A program made the translations under genes and the position numbers. From contig CAMPKA010000005.1 in assembly GCA_946887075.1 (NCBI GenBank), positions 62,001 to 126,000 on the forward strand: a stretch of 64,000 bases of DNA, given 5' to 3'. The stretch comes from an uncultured Salinimicrobium sp. (GTDB lineage Bacteria > Bacteroidota > Bacteroidia > Flavobacteriales > Flavobacteriaceae). The notes under the pieces are model-generated. The model searched no databases. It was not told the DNA's origin and was given only the letters and a program-made list of their open reading frames with translations. This document shows positions 16,373 to 24,218 of the stretch, one piece after another (positions within the stretch are counted from its first letter, which is position 1; every line of letters starts with the position of its first letter).

Positions 16373-18466
16373 ATGAACAAAGGGCTTTACATCGCCACAA
16401 TAGAACCGGACAGCGGCAAATCCCTGGTCTCCCTGGGATTGATGCGGGCACTTTTGGGCAAAACTGCCAGGGTCGGTTATTTCCGGCCCGTCATCAGTGA
16501 GAATGACCGAACCAAAAAAGACAACCACCTCGATACAATCCTCCGGCATTTTGAACTCGGTCTTCCCTATGAGGACGCCTTTGCCTTTACGAGGCAGGAG
16601 GTAATCCAAAAAAGGAACGAGGGAGATTCCGGAGAGATCATAGACGTGATCATTCGGAAGTACAAGGCCCTGGAGGATCAGTCGGATTTCGTGCTGGTCG
16701 AGGGAAGTGACTTCTCAGGAGAGGGTAGCGTTTTTGAGTTTGATGAGAATATCACCATAGCTAAAAACCTCGGGCTGCCCGTAATCATCATTGCCAGCGG
16801 CATGTCCAAATCGACCGAAACCCTCATGGGAAGCCTTCAAATGGCCTACCAGTCTTTTCGCAAAAAGGAGGTTCAGGTGCTGGCAATGGTCAGCAACAAG
16901 ATCAAGGAGGATCAGCTCCAGCAAACCACTCAGGCGATGGCAGCCTTTCTTCCAGATGATGTCGCCGTATTCGCCATTCCACATGTTCCGAGCCTGGGGA
17001 ACCCGAGCCTGAAGGAGATCGTCCAAACCCTTAATGGGAAGATCCTTTTCGGGGAAGACCTGCTCGACAATCAATCAGGAAGTTTTAACGTGGGAGCCAT
17101 GCAGCTGCGGAATTACCTGAAACATCTCAGGCATGAGTCCCTGGTGATTACCCCGGGGGATCGTGCCGATATCATTCTTGGAGCGTTGCAGGCCCACATT
17201 TCTGCCAATTACCCGCGGATATCAGGAATTATTCTGACCGGAGGGCTGATCCCGGAAGACTCGATTCTCAAGCTCATTGAAGGGCTGTCTCAGGTGGTTC
17301 CCATTGTTTCAGTGGAAGACGGCACCTTTAACGTCACCAACCGGGTAGGCGCAATCAAGTCAAGGATATATGCCGAGAACATTCCCAAGATCGAGACCTC
17401 CATCAGTACCTTTGAGAAATATATCACCATAGATCCTTTGATCGAGAGGTTTTTGAATTTTAAGCCACGGGGGCTCACGCCCCGCATGTTCCAGTACAGC
17501 CTGATCAAAAGGGCGCAGCAACAGAAAAAACATATCGTTCTTCCCGAAGGGACGGATCCGCGCATTCTTGCTGCCGCAGCCCGACTTGTGGCCACTGATC
17601 TTGTGGAGATCACGCTGCTTGGAGCTGCCTCCGATATAGAGAAGGTTGCGATGAAGAACGGTATTTCGTTGGATATCTCCCGGCTGCAGATTATCGATCC
17701 ATCGCGGTCTCCCTATTTCGAGGATTATGTGGAAACCTTTTATCAGCTCCGCAAGCATAAGAATGTCAACCACGATATCTCCAGGGATCTGATGAGTGAT
17801 GTCTCTTATTTCGGAACAATGATGATCTACAAAGGACACGCGGACGGCATGGTTTCTGGAGCCGCGCATACCACCCAGCACACGATAAGACCCGCCCTGC
17901 AGTTTATCAAGACCCGTCCCGGTGTTTCCGTGGTTTCTTCTGTTTTCTTCATGTGTCTCGAAGATCGGGTCGCTGTTTTCGGGGACTGTGCGATCAATCC
18001 GAATCCCACTGCCGAGGAACTGGCAGAGATCACGATCTCTTCTGCCGAAAGCAGCAGAGCATTTGGAATAGAACCCAGAATCGCCATGCTCTCCTACTCT
18101 TCCGGGAGTTCCGGGAAGGGTGCCGATGTCGACCGGGTCAGAAAGGCTACCGAGATGGTGCGGTCCCGTCGCCCGGACCTGAAGATCGAAGGGCCTATTC
18201 AGTATGATGCTGCCGTAGACCTTAATATCGGTCGGAGTAAACTACCGGAATCCGAAGTTGCCGGTCAGGCCACTGTTTTCATATTTCCGGATCTCAATAC
18301 AGGGAACAACACCTATAAAGCGGTCCAAAGAGAGACGGGAGCACTTGCGATCGGTCCCATGCTTCAGGGCCTAAATAAACCTGTAAACGATCTAAGCCGA
18401 GGCTGTACGATTGATGATGTCTTTAATACCGTAGTCCTTACCGCAATACAGGCTCAGGGCAACTAA
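16373..18466 (+). CDS. pta: Phosphate acetyltransferase
   Basis: 697 residues, long (E. coli-like) form. N-terminal P-loop-type CobB/CobQ-like region (YIATIEPDSGKSLVSLGLM), central DRTGG regulatory domain (about 210-320), and C-terminal PTA/PTB catalytic domain from about 370 (KKHIVLPEGTDPRILAA, MVSGAAHTTQHTIRPALQ, YSSGSSGKGADVDRVR, QYDAAVDLNIGRSKLP). Interconverts acetyl-CoA and acetyl phosphate. Ten bases separate it from ackA, so the pair is an operon for acetate overflow and ATP formation. Start chosen at 16373 because of the promoter box and the conserved MNKGLYIATIEP beginning. Confidence 0.95.
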   Translation: MNKGLYIATIEPDSGKSLVSLGLMRALLGKTARVGYFRPVISENDRTKKDNHLDTILRHFELGLPYEDAFAFTRQEVIQKRNEGDSGEIIDVIIRKYKALEDQSDFVLVEGSDFSGEGSVFEFDENITIAKNLGLPVIIIASGMSKSTETLMGSLQMAYQSFRKKEVQVLAMVSNKIKEDQLQQTTQAMAAFLPDDVAVFAIPHVPSLGNPSLKEIVQTLNGKILFGEDLLDNQSGSFNVGAMQLRNYLKHLRHESLVITPGDRADIILGALQAHISANYPRISGIILTGGLIPEDSILKLIEGLSQVVPIVSVEDGTFNVTNRVGAIKSRIYAENIPKIETSISTFEKYITIDPLIERFLNFKPRGLTPRMFQYSLIKRAQQQKKHIVLPEGTDPRILAAAARLVATDLVEITLLGAASDIEKVAMKNGISLDISRLQIIDPSRSPYFEDYVETFYQLRKHKNVNHDISRDLMSDVSYFGTMMIYKGHADGMVSGAAHTTQHTIRPALQFIKTRPGVSVVSSVFFMCLEDRVAVFGDCAINPNPTAEELAEITISSAESSRAFGIEPRIAMLSYSSGSSGKGADVDRVRKATEMVRSRRPDLKIEGPIQYDAAVDLNIGRSKLPESEVAGQATVFIFPDLNTGNNTYKAVQRETGALAIGPMLQGLNKPVNDLSRGCTIDDVFNTVVLTAIQAQGN

Positions 18467-18476
18467 AAAACAAAGG

Positions 18477-19670
18477 ATGAAAAATATACTGGTTATCAAT
18501 TCCGGAAGCTCTTCTCTAAAATTCCAGCTGTTATCGATGCCAACCGAGGAGGTACGGGCCAAAGGCCTGGTAGAGAGAATCGGTCAACCCTCCGGCAGGA
18601 TTTCCTATGAAGCCGGACCATACCGCACTTCTGAAACCCTGCCTGTACCGGATCACGCTTTTGCCTTGCAACAAGTTGCCCGGCACCTCATGAATCGGGA
18701 TACTGGTGTTATCCGCCAGCCGGGTGAAATTGCCATAATTGCGCATCGGGTTGTCCATGGGGGAGAAAGTTTTTCCGATACCGTAATTATCGATCGGGAG
18801 GTAAAGGAAAAGATCCGGTCCTTGTTCTCCCTGGCTCCCCTCCACAATCCCCCAAACTTAAAGGGCATTGAGGTTGCCGAGGAGTTGTTCCCCGATACCA
18901 GACAGATCGCTGTTTTCGATACTGCCTTTCATCAGACGATACCACAAAAGGCCAGCCGCTATGCGATTCCCCCTGAATTCTACACAAAGCACCACATCAA
19001 AGTATATGGTTTCCATGGAACCAGCCACCATTATGTCTCCAAGAAAGCGGGGGAATTCCTGGAGCGCAAGGATACGCGCCTGATCAGCGTTCACCTGGGA
19101 AATGGCTGTAGTATCACCGCGATCAGGAATGGGAAAAGCGTTGATCACTCCCTGGGATTTGGTCCTGTCAATGGACTGGTCATGGGAACCAGGAGCGGAG
19201 ACATCGATCAGGCGGTGATATTTTACCTGATCGAACAGCTAGGGTATTCTGCGGAGGAAGTCAGCGATTTGCTGCACCACAAAAGCGGCATGCTGGGACT
19301 TACGGGATACAGTGATCTCAGGGACATTGAAGCCGGGGCTGCCAAGCATGATCCTGATTGCCTGCTGGCCCTCGAGCTCAGCACCTATCGCATTAAAAAA
19401 TATATCGGTGCCTATGCCGCAGGGATGAATGGACTTGATGCCCTTATCTTTACAGCTGGCATTGGCGAAAACAGCAGCTTGATAAGGAGTATGGTCTGCC
19501 AGGATATGGATTACCTGGGGATCGAAATTTCTCAGGACCGCAACCAGGAGAAATCCTCCTCAACCCGGCTGATCAGTACAGACTCCTCCAGGGTCAGGGT
19601 GCTCGTTATTCCTACCGATGAAGAGCTCGAAATCGCGCAGCAGGCTTATGCCCTGGGATCGGAAATTTAA
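18477..19670 (+). CDS. ackA: Acetate kinase
   Basis: 397 residues. ASKHA-fold acetokinase with NSGSSSLKFQL at the N-terminus, AHRVVHGGESF, DTAFHQTIP, FHGTSHHYVS, HLGNGCSI and GTRSGDIDQAVI. Forms ATP from acetyl phosphate. Second gene of pta-ackA. Confidence 0.96.
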   Translation: MKNILVINSGSSSLKFQLLSMPTEEVRAKGLVERIGQPSGRISYEAGPYRTSETLPVPDHAFALQQVARHLMNRDTGVIRQPGEIAIIAHRVVHGGESFSDTVIIDREVKEKIRSLFSLAPLHNPPNLKGIEVAEELFPDTRQIAVFDTAFHQTIPQKASRYAIPPEFYTKHHIKVYGFHGTSHHYVSKKAGEFLERKDTRLISVHLGNGCSITAIRNGKSVDHSLGFGPVNGLVMGTRSGDIDQAVIFYLIEQLGYSAEEVSDLLHHKSGMLGLTGYSDLRDIEAGAAKHDPDCLLALELSTYRIKKYIGAYAAGMNGLDALIFTAGIGENSSLIRSMVCQDMDYLGIEISQDRNQEKSSSTRLISTDSSRVRVLVIPTDEELEIAQQAYALGSEI

Positions 19671-19757
19671 CCCTTTCTTGACGCTGTTTAACAGCAATTT
19701 CTCTCTCTCGCCTGGAAATCTTTTCTAATTTGAAAGGAATAAACAAAAACCAGTATC

Positions 19758-20078
19758 ATGAGAAATGAAGAATTGCTTAATACGCTTTCGGAATGTATCA
19801 ACCATTGTAACCACTGTGCTGACGCCTGCCTGGACGAGGAGAACGTGAAAATGATGGTCAAGTGTATCCGGCTGGATCGCACCTGCGCCACTGTTTGCGC
19901 GGCCCTTGCCGATGTGCTGGCAACAAGCCATAAAGACGTACAGGGGCTGGTAGATTACTGTGAAAGGATTTGCCGTCAGTGTGGAGAAGAATGTGGCCGT
20001 CACGAAAACGAGCATTGCCAGAAATGTGCAGAAGCCTGTAGAAGATGCGCAGAGGCCTGCAGGAGTTACGCTGCGTGA
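19758..20078 (+). CDS. Four-helix-bundle copper-binding protein (DUF326/Csp-like)
   Basis: 106 residues, 16 of them cysteine, arranged as CxxC and CxxxC pairs along four helices (SECINHCNHCADAC, KCIRLDRTCATVC, YCERICRQCGEEC, HCQKCAEACRRCAEAC). This is the DUF326 pattern; the copper storage proteins Csp1/Csp3 use such inward-facing Cys to hold many Cu(I) ions. It has no signal peptide, so the cytosolic (Csp3-like) type is expected. It stands alone, 88 bases after ackA, with a TAATTTG-like box upstream. No copper ATPase or regulator is in the window. Confidence 0.87.
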   Translation: MRNEELLNTLSECINHCNHCADACLDEENVKMMVKCIRLDRTCATVCAALADVLATSHKDVQGLVDYCERICRQCGEECGRHENEHCQKCAEACRRCAEACRSYAA

Positions 20079-20080
20079 AT

Positions 20081-21592
20081 TCAGTGCTTTTTACCAGTCC
20101 GTCCATAAAGATGGTTCAGGGCAAATAATTCTTCCAGCCGGGCTCTGGAAATTTCCCGGGGAGGCATTCTCCAGGTCCAATTGCCTGTGACGCTCCCCGG
20201 TACATTCATGATGGCCCTCTCTCCAAGTTCCAGGATGTCCTGCATCGGGATGATGGCGAGTCCCGCGACTGATGACAGGGCCACCCTGTGCAGCACCTGA
20301 GCCACCTCGCCGTCCCTCACCCTTCGGCCAAGATATTCCTCCAGGTGATTCCGGACCTCCTTAGGGGCATTTCGGTACCAGCCTCTCGTGGTATTGTTAT
20401 CATGGGTGCCCGTGTACACGACCTGATTCGGCAGGTGCTGATAGGGTATGTAGGGATTATCCTCCTGCCGATTGCCAAAGGCGAATTGCAATACTTTCAT
20501 CCCTGCAAATCCAAACTGCTCCAGAAGATCGAATACAGGCTGGTCCAGCAGTCCCAGGTCTTCTGCAATAAAGGGCATTTGCGGAAATTCACTCTGGACC
20601 TTTTCGAAGAAATTTTTCCCCGGAGTTGTTATCCAACTGCCATTGATGGCCGTTTGTTCCGCTGCCGGTACCTCCCAATAAGCTGAAAACGCCCGGAAAT
20701 GGTCCAGTCGTACCAGGTCGAAAAGCAGCAGATTCTGCCTGAGTCTGCTGATCCACCAGTCGTATCCACCCTCCTTGAGATTCTTCCAGTGGTACACCGG
20801 AGTTCCCCATAACTGTCCGGTATCACTGAAAAGATCCGGAGGAACCCCGGAGATATGGGTGGGTTTCTTCCTACTATCCAGCTTAAAATAATTCGGGTTT
20901 TCCCAGCAGTCAGCACTGTCGTGGTTGATGTAAAAAGGGACATCTCCGAAGAGCCGGATACCCTCCTGACGCGCCTGATTGTGCAGCCGTTCCCACTGGG
21001 TGAAAAAGAGAAACTGAATGAATTTCTGTTCTTGGATATTCAGAGCCAGTTCTTTTCGAGCAGCTTCCAGCGCTTCTGGATCCCGATCCCGCAGCGGAAC
21101 CGGCCAGTCGGACCAGGGCTGGTTATCGAACTTTTTTCGAAGGCAGGTGTAAAGCGTATAAGTGTCCAACCAGTTTTGGTGCTTCCTGCAGAATGAGTGG
21201 AATGCTTCTCCTGCTTTACCTGCAGGGACAAAATTATTGAAGGCAGCCACAAATAAGGAGGATTTGTACGCTTCTACAGCTTCAAAATTTACGTGTTCCG
21301 GATCAAAACCAGCAGGAAGCGGGAAATCGTCGAGATTGATGTAACCTTCGGATTCCATAAGCTGTGGACTGATGAGCCACTGGTTTCCGGCAAAAGCGGA
21401 GTGGCTGCTATAGGGGGAATGATGATAAATCGAATCTGTCGAATTTAATGGGAGCAGTTGCCAGTAGCTGTGACCACTGGCCTTAAGGAAATCCAGGAAA
21501 TGATAAGCTGCAGGACCCAGATCCCCTATTCCATACCTCCCGGGCAGGGAGGTGATATGCATGAGAATTCCACAGCTTCTACCTATCTTCAT
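20081..21592 (-). CDS. malQ: 4-alpha-glucanotransferase (GH77, amylomaltase)
   Basis: 503 residues, normal for the short bacterial amylomaltase. N-terminal GILMHITSLPGRYGIGDLGPAAYHFLDFL; catalytic regions VRLDHFRAFSAYWEVP (nucleophile Asp), FIAEDLGLLDQPV (acid/base Glu) and YTGTHDNNTTRGW (stabiliser Asp). Disproportionates malto-oligosaccharides, and here probably recycles short glucans left by TreY/TreZ. Its start overlaps the treY stop by 14 bases, and its end lies two bases from the convergent DUF326 gene. Last gene of the minus-strand trehalose operon. Confidence 0.95.
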   Translation of the reverse strand: MKIGRSCGILMHITSLPGRYGIGDLGPAAYHFLDFLKASGHSYWQLLPLNSTDSIYHHSPYSSHSAFAGNQWLISPQLMESEGYINLDDFPLPAGFDPEHVNFEAVEAYKSSLFVAAFNNFVPAGKAGEAFHSFCRKHQNWLDTYTLYTCLRKKFDNQPWSDWPVPLRDRDPEALEAARKELALNIQEQKFIQFLFFTQWERLHNQARQEGIRLFGDVPFYINHDSADCWENPNYFKLDSRKKPTHISGVPPDLFSDTGQLWGTPVYHWKNLKEGGYDWWISRLRQNLLLFDLVRLDHFRAFSAYWEVPAAEQTAINGSWITTPGKNFFEKVQSEFPQMPFIAEDLGLLDQPVFDLLEQFGFAGMKVLQFAFGNRQEDNPYIPYQHLPNQVVYTGTHDNNTTRGWYRNAPKEVRNHLEEYLGRRVRDGEVAQVLHRVALSSVAGLAIIPMQDILELGERAIMNVPGSVTGNWTWRMPPREISRARLEELFALNHLYGRTGKKH

Positions 21593-24218
21593 AATCTTGG
21601 TTTGTAAGAAGGCCCACGGGAAATTCCCCGAGTACCTCCCTGATGTTAATAATTCTGCCAGTGAGCTTCGTACCGGACATCACGTTTTGCCATTCCTCCG
21701 GAAACTGCTGCCCGAGCTCAATTTCAGGGCTATCTTTCGGGAGCCAATCCAGCTGCTGGTCAAAATGTTTGCGGACCATAAGAGGAACCACCACTAGAGC
21801 GAGCCTGTTTTCCTGCCTGCGCGAAAATGCCAGAAAATCCTCAGCGAATGTACCGGAGATCTTCAGGGGTTCGTAATCCCCTGATTCAAAGAGTTCCGGG
21901 AATTTCTGTCGGAACTGCAACACGCGATGAAGACAGAACAGTTTTATCGACCCCGTATGGAAATCCATTTTGAGATCCTTAAGCATCTCCGGGGAGGGAT
22001 TGGTGAAGGTCTGTAACAGCCTTTTCCTGAGGTTGTAATCTACCGGACGGCGATTGTCCGGATCTACATAGCTCAGGTCCCAAAGCTCAGTCCCCTGGTA
22101 AATGTCGGGTATTCCGGGGCAGGTAAGTTTGAGCATGGTCTGGGATAGGGATTTCAGGGCTCCCCAAGGACGGATCTGCTGGTGGAAAGACTGGAATGAC
22201 TTCAGGAATTCTTGATTTTCCAGCAGGCTTTCCACGAACTGCATAACGTTTTTTTCATAGGTTTTATCTGGCTCAGCCCACGAGGAATGTTGCTTCCCTT
22301 CCCGTAGAACTTTCTTCAGGTACGCCTCGGTACGCTTCAAAAAATTTTTCCCGGGTTTGTCCTGAAATGGCCAGGCACCAACCAGCATCTGGTATATGAA
22401 GTATCGTTCATTGGCATCCGGGACAGCATCTGCGGGAATAGAAAGGATCTGTTCCCATTCCCGGACCTTTTGGAACCATTCCTGCCCGAGTTCGCTCAGG
22501 ACATTGATCCGCATCCGGGCGTCCTCTCCTCTTTTGGTATCGTGAGTGGCAGTAGCGTTGATCGACAAGGGAAAATCCGATGCCCGCTTCTGCATTTTCC
22601 GATGAAAAAGGTCAGGGGCAATTCCAAAGTGACCCGGAGAATCCCCTACCTCGTTGTGGGAGATCAGTTTGTTATGCAGATAAAAACTTGTGTCCTCCAC
22701 CCCTTTTGCCGCAAGGGGTCCGGTGAATTGCTGGCAGCGTTTGAGGAAGAATAACATGTTGTCTGACGACCCCTCAGCCTGACCCAGAAAAATCTGATAC
22801 CAGTGATCGAGATCCGGCTTGAGATCGGGATTATGCTGCCGGGCCTGTTCATGAGCTACGGTTAAAATCTCTTTTTGTTTTTGATTAAGCGGAAAAGTCT
22901 CCGGGTATATCCGGTAAACGGGAAAGGCCGCCAGGAAGTTTCCGAGGGCCTCCCTCCTTCCTTCTTCGTTCCTGACCAGATTGAGATCCAGGGCGAGTTG
23001 CCACAGGTTATTATATTCTCCGCCCATTCGCTCGTGAAGGATGAAGCGTTTCTGGTGGTATACCAGGTCCTGATATTGTGCAACCGGAGCCGCAATTCTG
23101 GCATATTCCTCTTCGAATAGTTGCTGATGCTCCTGACAAGTCAGAACCTGGTTGACCGCTGCCAGGAACCCATAGCCGCTAGTCCCCTGGACGGGCCAAT
23201 GAGCGGGTAATTTTTCATCCCATTCCAGGATCTTTTCAATGATGACATAAAACTCCGGTCCGAGATTCTCCCGGAGCCATTCCAAATACTGCTGGGGATC
23301 AAAAAGACCATCGATATGATCGATACGAAGGCCCTGGATCAGGTCTTCCTTGCAGAGCTGAAGAATAAACCTGTGATAAGAATCAAAAACTTCCCGGTCC
23401 TCCATTCTTAAGCAAATAAGATCGTTTATGGTAAAGAACCGTCTGTAATTGATACTTTGCTCTGTCTGCTTCCAGTATACAGGTTTGAAATACTGAAGCT
23501 CCAGGATACCTTCAAGTTTCTCTCTTGATTCGTTCACGCTGCTGATGATGTTTTTAACAGCACGCTCCAGGGAAGACTGCTGGCTGACCTGGCGGAGAAA
23601 AAAGTGTTTCACCTCCTCCCAGTTTTCCGGGTTCTCTTCAGTGGAGGCGGAGAATCTGTTTCCCCATTGGGGCAATTCACCTGTGTCAAAAAGGGCCTGG
23701 TAGGTCCGCTTCGAAACCGGATAGGAATGATCGAAATAGGTCAGAAAGATCCCGTCCTCCCTGAGCTCCAGGGAAATTTCCTGGCGTTCCAGGACTTCCC
23801 CGATCGGTCCTCCGAGAAAAGGAGCCATGACCTTTTGTCCACTTTGACCTTCCCAATCGATATCGAAGGAATTGAAAAATCCGCTTTTCGGGCCGCGTTC
23901 GAAGATGTCCCTGAGCCATAGATTATCACTGTCAAAGGCCATATGATTGGGGACAATGTCCTGCAGCCAGTTCATCTGTAATCCTTTGAGTTTCCGGGCG
24001 ATCTCCCGGAACTTTTCCAGGCGTCCTATTTCCTTGTTCAGGGAAAGCGGATCCACCACATCGTAGCCATGTGTACTCCCTTTCCGCGCCTGAAAAACAG
24101 GAGCCGAGTAAATGGTGGAAATACCCAGTTCCCCCAGATAATCCAGGACCTTTTCCAGGTCCTCAAACGGGAATTCCGGGGAAAGTTGGACACGGTATGT
24201 CGCTCTCGGATTTTTCAT
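21579..24218 (-). CDS. treY: Maltooligosyl trehalose synthase (GH13)
   Basis: 879 residues. Intramolecular transglucosylase that turns the reducing-end alpha-1,4 bond of malto-oligosaccharides into alpha,alpha-1,1. Signatures: ATYRVQLSPEFPFEDL start, YSAPVFQARKGSTHGYDVVD, nucleophile region GLRIDHIDGLFDP, acid/base region VIIEKILEWDEKLP, and NATATHDTKRGEDARMR. C-terminal FAEDFLAFSRRQ region closes the enzyme. Coupled to the GH57 gene upstream by a one-base TAATG overlap and to malQ by 14 bases. Confidence 0.95.
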   Translation of the reverse strand: MKNPRATYRVQLSPEFPFEDLEKVLDYLGELGISTIYSAPVFQARKGSTHGYDVVDPLSLNKEIGRLEKFREIARKLKGLQMNWLQDIVPNHMAFDSDNLWLRDIFERGPKSGFFNSFDIDWEGQSGQKVMAPFLGGPIGEVLERQEISLELREDGIFLTYFDHSYPVSKRTYQALFDTGELPQWGNRFSASTEENPENWEEVKHFFLRQVSQQSSLERAVKNIISSVNESREKLEGILELQYFKPVYWKQTEQSINYRRFFTINDLICLRMEDREVFDSYHRFILQLCKEDLIQGLRIDHIDGLFDPQQYLEWLRENLGPEFYVIIEKILEWDEKLPAHWPVQGTSGYGFLAAVNQVLTCQEHQQLFEEEYARIAAPVAQYQDLVYHQKRFILHERMGGEYNNLWQLALDLNLVRNEEGRREALGNFLAAFPVYRIYPETFPLNQKQKEILTVAHEQARQHNPDLKPDLDHWYQIFLGQAEGSSDNMLFFLKRCQQFTGPLAAKGVEDTSFYLHNKLISHNEVGDSPGHFGIAPDLFHRKMQKRASDFPLSINATATHDTKRGEDARMRINVLSELGQEWFQKVREWEQILSIPADAVPDANERYFIYQMLVGAWPFQDKPGKNFLKRTEAYLKKVLREGKQHSSWAEPDKTYEKNVMQFVESLLENQEFLKSFQSFHQQIRPWGALKSLSQTMLKLTCPGIPDIYQGTELWDLSYVDPDNRRPVDYNLRKRLLQTFTNPSPEMLKDLKMDFHTGSIKLFCLHRVLQFRQKFPELFESGDYEPLKISGTFAEDFLAFSRRQENRLALVVVPLMVRKHFDQQLDWLPKDSPEIELGQQFPEEWQNVMSGTKLTGRIINIREVLGEFPVGLLTNQDYEDR

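Noticed and set aside
19683..19696. Short GCTGTTTAACAGC hairpin after ackA as terminator
   Set aside because: The stem is only five bases and no T-run follows.
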